A stretch of DNA of 64,000 bases from Gemmatimonadota bacterium (GTDB lineage Bacteria; Gemmatimonadota; Gemmatimonadetes; Longimicrobiales; Gaopeijiaceae), in contig JAGWBQ010000013.1 of assembly GCA_021295815.1 (NCBI GenBank), positions 1 to 64,000 of the forward strand, in the 5' to 3' direction. The position numbers and the translations under genes are program-made. The notes beneath the pieces were generated by a model that made no database searches, was not told where the DNA came from, and saw nothing but the letters and a program-made list of their open reading frames with translations. This document shows, piece after piece, positions 18,566 through 28,446 of this stretch; within the stretch, counting starts at the first letter, position 1; the number at the start of each line of letters is the position of its first letter.

Positions 18566-21500
18566 TCACCTCCCGCAGCACTTCTTGTACTTCTTTCCAC
18601 TCCCGCATTCGCATGGGGAGTTGCGACCGGGCCGGCGCTCCGCGACCACCGGACGTCGCGCCGTTCCTGCCCGGTTCGTCGACAGCGTCGCAGGATCGGG
18701 GCCCGCCTCGCTGGCCGTGAGTCCGGGAATGGCGGCCAGGCCCCGGCCCGGGGTGCCGACGGCTCCCAACCCGGCGCCCGGTCCGCCGACGTTGCCCGCC
18801 CCCGCCGCAGCGGCCACGCCGGCCCTGGGGACCGCAGCGGCCCGTCGGGGTTGGCCGGGTCTGCCGGCGGCGGTCCTCCTGCCGCCGGAGGACGTGACTC
18901 TCCTTCCGACCCCGGTTCCCTGGGTCACCGTCCGTCCGCTCGCGGCGCCCGCCCGCCCGGCCTGGGTCGGTGCGGGCGCGAGCTGCGCCCGGAAGAAGAC
19001 GCTCGCCACCGATTTGCGCAGGTCCGCCATCAGGTCGACGAAGGTCGAGTAGGCTTCCTTCTTGTACTCGACGAGAGGATCCTTCTGACCCCAACCTCGA
19101 AATCCGATAGATGACCGGAGGTGATCGAGGTCGTAGAGGTGCTCCTTCCATTTCTCGTCGATCACCGAAAGCATGATGAAGCTCGCCACCTTCTCCCGGT
19201 GCTCGCCCAACGACTCCAGCTTGCGGTCGAAGGCCTCGTGAAGGTGACCTACCACGGCCTCCTCCAATTCGTCGCGGCCGAGCTCCGGAAACTCGTCGTC
19301 CCTGCTCGCGGGGAGCATGGGAACGAGGGTCATGTAGTCGAGAACGAGCTTCTGGCGCAGGCCGAACAGCTCCCAGTCCTCGGCACCGGCGGACGCGGGC
19401 GCGTACTCTTCGATCGTCGTCCTCGTGGAGTGCTCTATCATGTCGAGCATCTCGCCCTTGAGGTCCTCGCCACCTTCCAAGGCGAAGAGGCGGAGATCGT
19501 AAATGACCTCGCGCTGCTGATTCATGACGTCGTCGTAATCGAGCAGTCGCTTGCGAGCCTCGAAGTTGTTGACCTCGACCTTCTTCTGCGCCCGTTCGAT
19601 CGCCTTGGTGACCAGACCGGCGGTAATGACCTCTCCCTCCTGGACGCCGAAACGGTCCATCACTCCCGCGACGCGATCTGAGGCGAAGAGACGCATGAGG
19701 TTGTCTTCCAGGGAGAGATAGAACTGCGACGCTCCCGGATCTCCCTGGCGTCCTGCTCGACCCCGAAGCTGCCGGTCGATGCGGCGCGAGTCGTGGCGTT
19801 CGGACCCGACGATGTGCAGGCCGCCGAATTCGACCACGTCGTCGTCGTTGTGGGCGTTGATCTTCGAAGCCTTCACCGGATCGATCGGGAGGGCGTCCTC
19901 GAGCGAGACGCCCCGCTCCTTCAGCCACCCCAGGGTGCGTGCCTCGCGCACGCCCTCGCCCAGTTTGATGTCGGTTCCGCGTCCGGCCATGTTGGTGGCG
20001 ATGGTGACGGCCCCAGGAAGCCCGGCGTTGGCCACGATCTCGGACTCGCTCTTGTGGTGCTTGGCGTTGAGCACCTGATGACGGATGCCGCGCCGCTTGA
20101 GCATGCGCGAGAAGGTCTCCGAGATATCGACGTTCGTCGTTCCGATGAGGACCGGCAGCTCCATGCGGTTGAGCCGCTCGATCTCGTCCATGATCGCGTT
20201 GTACTTCTCCCGCTTGGTGCGGAAGATGAGGTCGTCGCAGTCGTCGCGGACTATGGGGCGGTTGGTAGGGATAACGAAGACGTCGAGACCGTAGATCTCG
20301 TGGAACTCGTTTTCCTCGGTCTCGGCGGTCCCGGTCATTCCGGCCAGCTTGCCGTACATCCGGAAGTAGTTCTGGATAGTGATCGTGGCGAGAGTCTGGG
20401 TCTCCCCGCGGATCTCGACGCCCTCCTTGGCCTCAACCGCCTGGTGCAGCCCGTCCGACCATCGCCTTCCCGGCATCTGTCTGCCGGTGAACTCGTCGAC
20501 GATCACGACCTCGCCGTTCTCGCCGATGATGTACTTCTCGTCGCGGTGGTAGAGGGTGTGGGCCTTGAGCAGTTGATGGATGACGTGGATGCGTTCGCTC
20601 TTGGCTGCGTACTCGGCCTCGACCTCGGTCAGCCGCTCGCGCTTCTCCTCGACCGAAAGTCCGTGGTCGCGCTCCATCTCGCCGAGTTCGGCCGAGAGGT
20701 CGGGAGCGGTGAAGGCGTCCGGATCGTCGGGCGAGAGCTCGTCCAGACCACGATCCGAGAGGTGGACCGAATGCCCTTTCTCGTCCATGGCGAAGTAGAG
20801 GAGCTCGTCGATCTCGTGGAGTCGCTTGTCGCGAATGAAATCCGACTCGACCTTGGAGACCATGACCTGAACGGAGGGATCCTCCGCGAACATCTTCATG
20901 AGCTTGCGGTGGCGCGGCGTGCCGCGCTTGACGGCGAGCAGCTTTTCGCCGGCCTCGCGTTCCTCCCCGCTCTCGAGCTGCGCCTGGGCTTCGGCCACCA
21001 TCTGATTCGCGACCCGGAGCTGCTTGCGGTACAGCGAAGCGACGATCGGGTTGTACTGCTTGAAGGGAGTCGAGGTGTCGCGGCCCACCGGTCCCGAGAT
21101 GATCAGTGGCGTGCGCGCCTCGTCGATCAGGATCGAGTCCACCTCGTCGATAATCGCGTAGGCATGCTCGCCCTGCACTCTCTGCTCGAGAGCGTGCACC
21201 ATGTTGTCGCGCAGATAGTCGAACCCGAATTCGTTGTTGGTGCCGTAGGTGATGTCCGCCCGGTAGGCCGCGCGACGTTCCGGAGAGCCCGGTCGGTGCA
21301 GGTCGATGACGTCGACCGACACGCCCAGGAAACCGAATACGGCACCCATCCATTCGGCGTCGCGCTGAGCGAGATACGAGTTCACGGTGACCAGGTGCAC
21401 GCCCCGGCCGGTTAGGGCGTTCAGGTAGAGCGGCATGGTGGCGACCAAGGTCTTGCCTTCTCCGGTGGCCATCTCCGCCACTTTGCCCCGGTGGAGGGCG

Positions 21501-21943
21501 ATGGCGCCCACGAGCTGAACGTCGTAGGGAATCATGTCCCACACGAGCTTCTGGCCGGTGACGACGAACTCCCTACCCATGAGGCGTCGGCAGGCATCCT
21601 TCACCACGGCGAAGGCCTCGGGAAGGATCTCCTCGAGAACCCGCTCGATCGCCTTGTTCAGTTCCGACTCCAGATCGGAGATGCTCATGGAGAGCGACTC
21701 CCGTTCCGATCCGTCCTTGGAGACTCGCTTGCGCTCGCGCAGTTCGGCGATCTCGGTGCGCAGGTCTTCGACCCGGGAGCTTATGACCTCCCGGAAATAG
21801 TCGGTCCTGCTCTTCAGCTCGTCGTCCGAAAGCCCTGTCAGCTCATCGGCCAGCTCGTTTATCCGCCCGACGAGAGGCTCGAGCTTCTTGGCTTCCCGCT
21901 TATGTCTGGAGCCCAGAAGGGCTTTGGCTGCTGCTCTGATCAT
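18566..21943 (-). CDS. secA: Preprotein translocase ATPase SecA
   Basis: SecA is the ATPase motor of the Sec pathway, here about 1125 residues. Visible landmarks are the Walker A motif EMATGEGKTLVATM, the DEAD-type TYGTNNEFGFDYLRDNM and IIDEVDSILIDEARTPLIISG segments, the second nucleotide-binding fold with TNMAGRGTDIKLG, and the C-terminal zinc motif CECGSGKKYKKCC for SecB/lipid contact. A Gly/Ala/Pro/Arg-rich linker of about 110 residues precedes the zinc motif and is longer than usual. ATG 21943 (MIRAAAKALLGSRHKREAKK) is chosen; the frame opens further to 22141 through a tandem repeat, and that extension looks non-coding. Confidence 0.96.
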   Translation of the reverse strand: MIRAAAKALLGSRHKREAKKLEPLVGRINELADELTGLSDDELKSRTDYFREVISSRVEDLRTEIAELRERKRVSKDGSERESLSMSISDLESELNKAIERVLEEILPEAFAVVKDACRRLMGREFVVTGQKLVWDMIPYDVQLVGAIALHRGKVAEMATGEGKTLVATMPLYLNALTGRGVHLVTVNSYLAQRDAEWMGAVFGFLGVSVDVIDLHRPGSPERRAAYRADITYGTNNEFGFDYLRDNMVHALEQRVQGEHAYAIIDEVDSILIDEARTPLIISGPVGRDTSTPFKQYNPIVASLYRKQLRVANQMVAEAQAQLESGEEREAGEKLLAVKRGTPRHRKLMKMFAEDPSVQVMVSKVESDFIRDKRLHEIDELLYFAMDEKGHSVHLSDRGLDELSPDDPDAFTAPDLSAELGEMERDHGLSVEEKRERLTEVEAEYAAKSERIHVIHQLLKAHTLYHRDEKYIIGENGEVVIVDEFTGRQMPGRRWSDGLHQAVEAKEGVEIRGETQTLATITIQNYFRMYGKLAGMTGTAETEENEFHEIYGLDVFVIPTNRPIVRDDCDDLIFRTKREKYNAIMDEIERLNRMELPVLIGTTNVDISETFSRMLKRRGIRHQVLNAKHHKSESEIVANAGLPGAVTIATNMAGRGTDIKLGEGVREARTLGWLKERGVSLEDALPIDPVKASKINAHNDDDVVEFGGLHIVGSERHDSRRIDRQLRGRAGRQGDPGASQFYLSLEDNLMRLFASDRVAGVMDRFGVQEGEVITAGLVTKAIERAQKKVEVNNFEARKRLLDYDDVMNQQREVIYDLRLFALEGGEDLKGEMLDMIEHSTRTTIEEYAPASAGAEDWELFGLRQKLVLDYMTLVPMLPASRDDEFPELGRDELEEAVVGHLHEAFDRKLESLGEHREKVASFIMLSVIDEKWKEHLYDLDHLRSSIGFRGWGQKDPLVEYKKEAYSTFVDLMADLRKSVASVFFRAQLAPAPTQAGRAGAASGRTVTQGTGVGRRVTSSGGRRTAAGRPGQPRRAAAVPRAGVAAAAGAGNVGGPGAGLGAVGTPGRGLAAIPGLTASEAGPDPATLSTNRAGTARRPVVAERRPGRNSPCECGSGKKYKKCCGR

Positions 21944-22076
21944 GGAACCGGCATACCCCCGGGCGGGATGGGCGGTCCGGCTCGGGGCTCGTCGGGGCGG
22001 TCGTGCAGGCGAACCGTGCCGGCCATCGGACCTCCCAACGGACCCTCCGGTGAACCCCGAAGGGAACCTTGACCGC

Positions 22077-22153
22077 CAGCCGAAGACCTGTTTCCTTTCC
22101 GTGACGGAACGGAGGCAGCCGAAGACCTGTTTCCTCTCCATAAGGGACGGAGG
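22077..22153. repeat. Two-copy tandem repeat upstream of secA
   Basis: A 39-base unit (22077-22115) is followed directly by a 38-base copy (22116-22153), and the first bases of a third copy follow (CAGCCGA at 22154). The shared core is CAGCCGAAGACCTGTTTCCT, then a variable stretch, then GGGACGGAGG or GGAACGGAGG. It lies about 135-210 bases upstream of the secA start. It could be a duplicated regulator-binding site or a slippage product. Confidence 0.8.
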
Positions 22154-22411
22154 CAGCCGATGACCACCAGCGAGATGACCGGGACGGGTGCCGAGCTGGG
22201 CGAGCGCTCACTGACATCGAAAACGCCGATCTGGTGCCGGACCACGACGTCCTCTTCGCCGGTCTGCCGTTCCAGCCGTTCAGCGTCGTCGGTGGGCGGA
22301 AGGGCATGGCCGACCCTGGAAGCCGTTCTGGAAGACGATCCGCCACTCGAAGCGTTCTGTGTCTGCGTCTGACCTGCCCCGTCCGAAGGGCATGTGCCCG
22401 ACACCAGGGGA

Positions 22412-22458
22412 GTCGGCGGGCCGTTCATGCAACTGTTTCCGGCAAACTCCCCGCCGAC
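22412..22458. promoter_or_regulatory. Inverted repeat in the uvrB leader
   Basis: GTCGGCGGG at 22412-22420 is matched by its exact complement CCCGCCGAC at 22450-22458, with a 29-base loop. The element ends about 50 bases before the proposed uvrB start. It could form a leader hairpin. There is no T run after it, so it does not look like a terminator. Confidence 0.4.
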
Positions 22459-22510
22459 CGCCAGAACGCTTCCAGACCAATGGATACCGCTAGGACACCC
22501 CTCACAAGCG

Positions 22511-24517
22511 TTGACTGACTTCCGGCTGGTATCCGACTTTGAACCGGCGGGCGACCAGCCCGAGGCCATCCGGGCTCTCGGGGACGGACTTGTTCGCGGC
22601 GCCCGCGACCAGGTTCTCCTCGGCGCGACCGGCACCGGCAAGACCTTTACCATCGCCAACGTGATCGCGCAGTACGGGCGCCCCACGCTCGTGATGTCGC
22701 ACAACAAGACTCTCGCGGCTCAGCTCTACGGCGAACTCAAGGCCCTCTTCCCGCACAACGCCGTCGAGTACTTCATCTCCTACTACGACTACTACCAGCC
22801 CGAGGCCTACCTCCCCTCCACAGACACCTACATAGAGAAGGACGCTTCGATAAACGAGGACATCGAGCGCCTCCGTCTGCGTGCCACATCGTCTCTGGTG
22901 GAGCGGGAGGACGTGATCGTGGTAGCGTCGGTCTCGTGCATCTACGGACTCGGCAACCCGGTCGACTACCGCAAGCTGATGCTCCATCTCTCGACCGGGC
23001 AACGGAAGCGGAGGCGCGACATCCTCCAGGGACTCGTCGACATCCAGTATCGGCGCAACGACTACCTGTTCGAACGAGGCAATTTCAGGGTGCGTGGCGA
23101 CACCGTCGAGATCTTCCCTTCCTACGAGGAGCAGGGGGTACGCGTCGAGCTTTGGGGCGACGAAGTGGACCGCATCACTCGTTTCGATCCGCTTACCGGC
23201 GATACCGTCGCGGAACTCGAGCGCACCGCCATCTACCCGGCCAGCCACTACGTGACGGAGCGCAGCACGCTCGAAGAGATGGCGCCTCCGATCCGCAGGG
23301 AGCTTGAGGACCAGCTCGAACACTTCCGCAGCCACAACCTCCTGCTCGAGGCCCAGCGACTCGAGCAGCGCACGAATTTCGACCTCGAGATGATGCTCGA
23401 GATCGGTACCTGCCCGGGGATCGAGAACTATTCGCTCTACACCAGCCGTCGCCGGCCGGGGGAACGGCCGGCCTGTCTGATCGACTACTTTCCGGCGGAT
23501 CACCTTACCGTGGTCGACGAGTCCCACGTCAGCCTGCCCCAGATACACGGAATGTATCGCGGCGACCGTTCGCGCAAGCGCACCCTTGTTGAACACGGCT
23601 TTCGACTTCCCTCGGCTCTCGACAACCGCCCGCTTAAATTCGAGGAATGGGAGGCGCTCGTGCCTAAGGTAATCTACGTTTCGGCCACGCCCGGCGACTG
23701 GGAGCTGGCAAGGGCCGGGGGGGCGGTCGAGCAGATCATCCGTCCTACGGGACTCGTGGATCCGGAGGTCGAAGTGAGGCCGGTGCAGGGACAGGTGGAC
23801 GACCTGCTTGCCGAGATCCGCGAGCGGGAACGAAGATCGGAGCGGGTCCTGGTCACCACCCTGACCAAGCGGATGGCGGAAGATCTTTCCGAGTATCTGC
23901 AATCGGTCGGAGTGAAGGTGCGCTACATGCACTCGGAGGTGAAGACCATCGAGCGCACCGGGATTCTGCGCAAATTGCGGCTGGGCCACATCGACGTGCT
24001 CGTCGGCATCAATCTGCTGCGGGAAGGGCTCGATCTTCCCGAGGTCTCGCTGGTTGCCATACTCGACGCCGACAAGGAAGGATTCCTGCGCGACGCCCGC
24101 TCGCTCATCCAGACCATCGGCAGAGCGGCCCGCAACGCCGATTCCAGGGCGATACTCTACGCGGATACCGTCACCGAATCGATGAAGCGGTGTATCACGG
24201 AAACCAATCGCCGGCGACGCATCCAGCGCGCCCACAATCTGGAACACGGCATCGTCCCGGTGACCGTACGCAAGTCGATGGAGGAGATCGAGTTTTCGAC
24301 GCGCGTCGCGGATGCCGCAACCGCTCCTATGGCGTTAGCGGACTCGGAGGAGGGCTGGGACGGAGCCGACATCGGAGAGCTGATAGCGACCATGAAGCAG
24401 GAGATGGCCGACGCCGCCGGCGAACTCGATTTCGAGCGTGCGGCCAGGATTCGTGACCGCATCCTCGAGATCGAGGCCTCGGACGCGAGGAAAGCCAATG
24501 CGCAAGCGGTCCGATGA
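22511..24517 (+). CDS. uvrB: Excinuclease ABC subunit B
   Basis: UvrB is the damage-verification helicase of nucleotide excision repair. Features in order: [12 protein letters not shown], Walker [13 protein letters not shown], the beta-hairpin [22 protein letters not shown], the helicase motifs [42 protein letters not shown] and QTIGRAARN, and the C-terminal UVR domain ([26 protein letters not shown]) that binds UvrC. TTG 22511 gives the family start ([12 protein letters not shown], 668 residues), but no clear ribosome-binding site precedes it; ATG 22427 would add 28 residues. The end overlaps the next gene as ATGA. Confidence 0.95.
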   Translation: MTDFRLVSDFEPAGDQPEAIRALGDGLVRGARDQVLLGATGTGKTFTIANVIAQYGRPTLVMSHNKTLAAQLYGELKALFPHNAVEYFISYYDYYQPEAYLPSTDTYIEKDASINEDIERLRLRATSSLVEREDVIVVASVSCIYGLGNPVDYRKLMLHLSTGQRKRRRDILQGLVDIQYRRNDYLFERGNFRVRGDTVEIFPSYEEQGVRVELWGDEVDRITRFDPLTGDTVAELERTAIYPASHYVTERSTLEEMAPPIRRELEDQLEHFRSHNLLLEAQRLEQRTNFDLEMMLEIGTCPGIENYSLYTSRRRPGERPACLIDYFPADHLTVVDESHVSLPQIHGMYRGDRSRKRTLVEHGFRLPSALDNRPLKFEEWEALVPKVIYVSATPGDWELARAGGAVEQIIRPTGLVDPEVEVRPVQGQVDDLLAEIRERERRSERVLVTTLTKRMAEDLSEYLQSVGVKVRYMHSEVKTIERTGILRKLRLGHIDVLVGINLLREGLDLPEVSLVAILDADKEGFLRDARSLIQTIGRAARNADSRAILYADTVTESMKRCITETNRRRRIQRAHNLEHGIVPVTVRKSMEEIEFSTRVADAATAPMALADSEEGWDGADIGELIATMKQEMADAAGELDFERAARIRDRILEIEASDARKANAQAVR

Positions 24518-25842
24518 AGGTCTCGGTGATCGGGAGCGGATATGTGGGACTGGTGGTGGGCGCTTGCCTTTCGGATTCGGGCCACTCCGTCATCTGCGCC
24601 GACGTGGACGCCGCAAAGGTCAGACGACTGAACCAGGGCGAGATTCCCATCTGGGAGCCCGGGCTGGAGGCGATCGTGCGCACCAATCTCGCCGCCGGCA
24701 GATTGAGCTTCACCACCGACGTACCCGACGCGGTGCGCCGTTCCCGAGTGATATTCATAGCCGTGTCGACGCCCCCCGGAGGGGGGGGAGAGGCCGATCT
24801 GGGCAACGTCCTCGACGTGGCGCGGGTCATCGGCGCTTCGATGGACGGCGAGAGGATCGTTGTCACCAAGAGCACGGTTCCGGTGGGAACGTCCGAACTT
24901 GTGCGCACCGAGATCGAGGGCCGCTCCGAGTGGCCGGTGCACATCTGCTCGAATCCGGAGTTCCTCAAGGAGGGCACGGCCGTCAACGACTTCGTACGTC
25001 CCGACCGGGTCGTGATCGGAGCCGATTCCGAGGTCGCGGTCGAGGCTCTGCGCAGGCTTTACCAGCCCTTCATACGCACCGGCGCCCCCATTTTGGTCAT
25101 GAGCGTCGCCTCGGCCGAGATCGCGAAGTACGCCGCCAACGCCATGCTCGCCACCCGCATCTCGTTCATGAACTCCGTCGCCACTCTCTGCGATGCGGTG
25201 GGTGCGGATGTCGCGGAGGTACGGGCGGCCGTGGGAACCGACAGGCGTATCGGCCCGTCCTTCCTTTTCCCGGGGGTCGGCTACGGCGGGTCGTGCTTCC
25301 CGAAGGACGTCGAGGCGCTCTCCCGCACCTTGGAGGAGAAGGGCATAGACGACTCCATCCTGCGCGGAGTCACCCAGGTGAACGAGCGCCAGAAGAGGCT
25401 TCCGCTCAGGCGGCTCCGCGCCCGCTACGGAGAATTGGAGGGCAGACGGATCGCCGTGTGGGGACTCTCCTTCAAGCCCGAGACCGACGACATGCGCGAG
25501 GCTCCCAGCCTGGTCACCCTCAGGGGGCTGGTCGAAGCGGGAGCCCGGACAAGCGCCCACGACCCCGTCGCGATGAACGAGGCCCGACGCATCTTCGGCG
25601 AGAGGCCCGAGCTTTCCTTCATGGAGGACCAGTATCAGGTTCTGGATGATGCCGAGGCCCTGCTGATCCACACGGAGTGGCTGCCGTATCGCAGCCCGGA
25701 CTTCAGACGCATGAAGGAGCTCATGGCCAAGCCTTTCGTGATCGACGGTCGCAACCTTTACGACCCTGGGTCGATGGCGAAGAGGGGCTTCGACTACTCC
25801 TGCGTCGGCAGGCTGCGGGTCGCTCCCGAGGTCCGGCACTGA
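24514..25842 (+). CDS. ugd: UDP-glucose 6-dehydrogenase
   Basis: This 442-residue enzyme oxidises UDP-glucose to UDP-glucuronate with two NAD+. The N-terminal Rossmann fold starts [24 protein letters not shown]. The central domain has [11 protein letters not shown] and [16 protein letters not shown]. The catalytic Cys lies in [16 protein letters not shown], and the C-terminal UDP-binding domain has [19 protein letters not shown] run of C6-GGA-G8 at 24772-24788 encodes TPPGGGGE. It is followed after one base by a UDP-glucuronate decarboxylase-like gene, so together they could supply UDP-xylose. Confidence 0.94.
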   Translation: MKVSVIGSGYVGLVVGACLSDSGHSVICADVDAAKVRRLNQGEIPIWEPGLEAIVRTNLAAGRLSFTTDVPDAVRRSRVIFIAVSTPPGGGGEADLGNVLDVARVIGASMDGERIVVTKSTVPVGTSELVRTEIEGRSEWPVHICSNPEFLKEGTAVNDFVRPDRVVIGADSEVAVEALRRLYQPFIRTGAPILVMSVASAEIAKYAANAMLATRISFMNSVATLCDAVGADVAEVRAAVGTDRRIGPSFLFPGVGYGGSCFPKDVEALSRTLEEKGIDDSILRGVTQVNERQKRLPLRRLRARYGELEGRRIAVWGLSFKPETDDMREAPSLVTLRGLVEAGARTSAHDPVAMNEARRIFGERPELSFMEDQYQVLDDAEALLIHTEWLPYRSPDFRRMKELMAKPFVIDGRNLYDPGSMAKRGFDYSCVGRLRVAPEVRH

Positions 25843-25843
25843 T

Positions 25844-26848
25844 ATGCGAGTTCTGGTAACCGGCGCCGCAGGCTTTCTGGGCTCGCATCTGGCTGAGCGA
25901 TTTCTTGTTGACGGTCACTCCGTGATCGGGCTCGACTCGATCGTCACCGGAGCGGTCGAGAACGTGAGTCTTCTGGAAGGCTATCCCGGCTTCACGTTCG
26001 TCTCCGGAGACGTGCGCTCGGAGGTCGAGGTCGACGGCCAGCTCGACGGCGTCCTGCACTTCGCTTCGCGCGCTTCCCCTCGTGACTATCTCGACGCCCC
26101 GGTCGAGACGCTGGAGACGGGAAGCGTCGGCACCGGAAATGCGCTTGCGCTCGCCGACCGCAAGGGCGCCCGCTTCCTCCTGGCTTCCACCTCCGAGGTC
26201 TACGGAGATCCGACGGTCCATCCGCAGCCCGAAGGCTACTGGGGCTCTGTGAATCCGATCGGTGTGCGAGGCTGCTACGACGAGGCCAAGCGCTTCGCCG
26301 AGGCGCTCACCATGGCCTGGCGGCGCAGCGAGGGGCTCGACACCCGCATCGCCCGCATCTTCAACATGTACGGTCCCCGCCTGCGTCCTCACGACGGGCG
26401 CGTGGTATCGAACTTCATCTTCCAAGCGCTCTCGGGCCAGCCGCTCACCATTTTCGGCGACGGCTCCCAGACGCGTTCGCTCTGCTACGTGAGCGACGGC
26501 GTCGAGGGCATCTACCGGCTCTTCCGTTCCGATTACGCGGGACCGGTGAACATCGGAAACCCGGCGGAGATGACGGTGCGCGAGATCGCGACCGCCGTGG
26601 CCGAGCTGGTGGGCTCGACGGCCGGGGTCACCGCCCTGCCGCTCCCCGACGACGACCCCAAGGTGCGCTGCCCCGACATTTCGCTCGCCAGAAGGGTCCT
26701 CGGATGGGAGCCGAAGGTCGATCTCCGGAAGGGGCTGGGCAGAACCATCTCCCACTTCCGCGCGCAGATCGCCGCCGGCTACGAGGGCGGGGCTCGCACG
26801 GGAGCATCCACGGGAGGGCTCGCCGGGTGGGAACCGGAACGACGATGA
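25844..26848 (+). CDS. UDP-glucuronate decarboxylase-like SDR (UDP-xylose synthase)
   Basis: This 334-residue extended short-chain dehydrogenase begins [19 protein letters not shown] (NAD-binding GxxGxxG). It has [38 protein letters not shown], the catalytic Tyr and Lys in [13 protein letters not shown], and [18 protein letters not shown]. These match UDP-xylose synthase more closely than GalE. The preceding Ugd would make its substrate, UDP-glucuronate. The end overlaps the cupin gene as ATGA, so the three genes look like one unit. Related dTDP-glucose dehydratases cannot be fully excluded. Confidence 0.85.
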   Translation: MRVLVTGAAGFLGSHLAERFLVDGHSVIGLDSIVTGAVENVSLLEGYPGFTFVSGDVRSEVEVDGQLDGVLHFASRASPRDYLDAPVETLETGSVGTGNALALADRKGARFLLASTSEVYGDPTVHPQPEGYWGSVNPIGVRGCYDEAKRFAEALTMAWRRSEGLDTRIARIFNMYGPRLRPHDGRVVSNFIFQALSGQPLTIFGDGSQTRSLCYVSDGVEGIYRLFRSDYAGPVNIGNPAEMTVREIATAVAELVGSTAGVTALPLPDDDPKVRCPDISLARRVLGWEPKVDLRKGLGRTISHFRAQIAAGYEGGARTGASTGGLAGWEPERR

Positions 26849-27219
26849 AGTCCGGGACGGGAGTGCGCAGGGTGGACAAGCCCTGGGGTTACGAGCTGAT
26901 CTGGGCCGAAACTTCCGACTACGTGGGCAAGCATCTGCACGTACGAGCCGGGCAGGCGCTCTCTCTGCAGTATCACGAGACGAAGGACGAAACCATTTTC
27001 GTACACTCGGGCGTCGTGACCGTGACCTTCGGCGAGTCGATGGAAGACCTCCGGACCAGAACCATGCGACCAGGTGAGGCCATCCGATTGCCTCCGGGGA
27101 CGATCCACCGGATGGTCGCCGAGACCGACGTCGATCTCTTCGAAGCCTCCACACCCCAGCTCGACGACCTCGTGCGGCTTGACGACAGCTACGGACGCAC
27201 GGGAACGAGCGAGCCGTGA
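26845..27219 (+). CDS. Single-domain cupin, mannose-6-phosphate isomerase type II-like
   Basis: The 124-residue protein is one cupin domain, resembling the C-terminal isomerase part of bifunctional ManC/GMP enzymes. Metal-binding residues are visible in [18 protein letters not shown] and [11 protein letters not shown], and [11 protein letters not shown] at the start is typical of this group. Whether it isomerises a sugar phosphate is unproven; it could act on a nucleotide sugar made by its neighbours. ATG 26845 overlaps the previous stop; the frame upstream is open but lies within that gene. Confidence 0.82.
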   Translation: MKSGTGVRRVDKPWGYELIWAETSDYVGKHLHVRAGQALSLQYHETKDETIFVHSGVVTVTFGESMEDLRTRTMRPGEAIRLPPGTIHRMVAETDVDLFEASTPQLDDLVRLDDSYGRTGTSEP

Positions 27220-28226
27220 TGACGCTCGGCGGGCTGTCCCGGACGCTTCCCCCGTCGAGCGTCGCGCCGCGCCGTTCTCGGCGCTCGTGCGGGATCGTCC
27301 ACGGCTTGCTGGCGGGCCTCCTGGCGTTCGCGGCTTGTGTCCCGCCGGACGCGGAGATCGACTCGACCGTGCGCGGGGATCTCGCGTTCGCAAAGGGCGA
27401 TTTCGAGGAAGCTCTGGCCGAGTACCGTCTTGCCCTTACCCAGGCGGGCGGGTCCGACATCGACCTCATGCTCCGACTCGCCCACACCTACGCCGCCTCC
27501 GGGAGGGCGGACCAGGCGGCGCGCGAGTACGAGCGACTCGTCGAATTGCGGCCCTCCCTAAGCGATCAGGCCGTCGCGGATCTCATGCGAATCGCCACCG
27601 AAGCCATGGAGAGCGCCGACACCTACGCCATGGCGCGAGCGGTCGACGCCGCGTTGAAGATCCGTCCCGGGTTGGGGATCGGCCCGCCGCCTCTCGACCT
27701 GGCCCGCCACTACTATGCCAGCGGCGAGTACGGGATGGCGCTCCCGTTCTACCACATGGCGATCGCGGGCTCGACCGACTCGGTTCCCGAGATCGTCTTC
27801 GAGGTGGGCAGGGCGCACGAGGAGATCGGCGATTGCCGCAACGCTCTTGCCTACTTCGAGCAATTCAGAGAGATGGTGGGAAGCAGGGAACGCGACGAGG
27901 TCGACTGGTTCATCGGCAACTGCGCCTTCGCACGGGCGCAGGAGATAGCTGCGGAGGAAGGCTCCGACAGCGATCTGGAGGAGGCGCTCAGGTTGCTCGA
28001 CAGGGTCACCGAGGTCGGGGAGCCGCGCAACCGGCTGGCGGAGGTGTGGTTCGAAAAGGGAAATCTGCTCTCGGAGCTCAGGCGGTGCGACGCGGCCATG
28101 GCGGCGTTCGCGATGGTGATGGAACTGGACCCCGGCGGCTCATTGGGTTCGCGAGCGCGGGCCGCATACGACCGGGTCCGCTTCGGTGGCGCCGGGATCG
28201 CCGATCTGATCGGCAGGTGCCACTGA
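27219..28226 (+). CDS. TPR-repeat lipoprotein of unknown role
   Basis: This 335-residue protein has a signal sequence ending in a lipobox-like FAAC (C40), preceded by an unusually long, Arg-rich N-region. Helical repeats follow: FAKGDFEEALAEYRLALTQAGG, LAHTYAASGRADQAAREYERLV, HYYASGEYGMALPFYHMAI, GRAHEEIGDCRNALAYFEQF, and a C-terminal KGNLLSELRRCDAAMAAFAMVMELDPGG. It is probably a periplasmic scaffold. ATG 27219 overlaps the cupin stop (GTGATG). The N-region coding DNA resembles part of the dispersed repeat family found nearby (27266-27320). Confidence 0.83.
   Translation: MTLGGLSRTLPPSSVAPRRSRRSCGIVHGLLAGLLAFAACVPPDAEIDSTVRGDLAFAKGDFEEALAEYRLALTQAGGSDIDLMLRLAHTYAASGRADQAAREYERLVELRPSLSDQAVADLMRIATEAMESADTYAMARAVDAALKIRPGLGIGPPPLDLARHYYASGEYGMALPFYHMAIAGSTDSVPEIVFEVGRAHEEIGDCRNALAYFEQFREMVGSRERDEVDWFIGNCAFARAQEIAAEEGSDSDLEEALRLLDRVTEVGEPRNRLAEVWFEKGNLLSELRRCDAAMAAFAMVMELDPGGSLGSRARAAYDRVRFGGAGIADLIGRCH
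27266..27320. repeat. Dispersed repeat, partial copy D
   Basis: The segment around CGCCGTTCTCGGCGCTCGTG followed by CGGG and a CACGGCTTGCTGG stretch resembles the right end of copy B (29360-29402). It lies inside the signal-peptide region of the TPR lipoprotein gene. The match is shorter and weaker than those among copies A, B and C. Confidence 0.4.
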
Positions 28227-28268
28227 GGCCCGAGTCCCGGAACAGGCCTCCCCGCAGTCCATGACGGC

Positions 28269-28367
28269 CCGTGGACCAAGCCTCCTACGGCAGCGCGACG
28301 CTGCATCCGCGCTGGGCGGCGCGTTCGGTGCTCGTGCAGGTTCGGTCACGGGCGGCCGAGCTGCCGG
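28269..28367. repeat. Dispersed intergenic repeat, copy A
   Basis: CCGTGGACCAAGCCTCCTAC then GGCAGCGCGACGCTGCAT begin this copy, followed by GCGTTCGGTGCTCGTGCAGG and a CACGGGCGGCCGAG end. It matches copy B with about five differences in the first 40 bases and resembles B's right end, so A looks like B with an internal deletion. It fills the gap between the TPR lipoprotein and bamD. Confidence 0.75.
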
Positions 28368-28446
28368 ACACGCACCGATCCCGATGATTCGCGCCTGTCG
28401 AGCACGGGCTTTCGGGGGTGTGCGAGTTCGGACCTGGAGAACGGGA

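Larger units (their letters stand above)
21944..22510. other. Divergent intergenic region between secA and uvrB
   Basis: This 567-base stretch has no gene I can support. Short open frames on both strands are low complexity and start inside repeats. It should hold the promoters for secA-rel (leftward) and uvrB (rightward), but no convincing -35/-10 pair was found. It contains the tandem repeat at 22077-22153 and the inverted repeat at 22412-22458, listed separately. Confidence 0.7.

Noticed and set aside
19793-21415. A 540-codon open frame on the + strand opposite secA
   Set aside because: It is antisense to a strongly conserved gene, has no recognised motifs, and such long antisense frames are expected in GC-rich DNA with this codon bias.
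22160-22372. A 70-codon + strand frame in the secA/uvrB gap as a small gene
   Set aside because: It begins at the end of the tandem repeat, is Ser/Thr/Arg-rich without motifs, and has equally good competitors on the other strand.
22502-24247. A 581-codon open frame on the - strand opposite uvrB
   Set aside because: It mirrors uvrB codon for codon, starts in the leader and shows only Val/Leu/Gly/His-rich shadow sequence.
28261-28446. An N-terminal extension of bamD from ATG 28261
   Set aside because: It is encoded by dispersed repeat A and would bury the signal peptide; ATG 28447 has a good ribosome-binding site and gives a proper lipoprotein signal.
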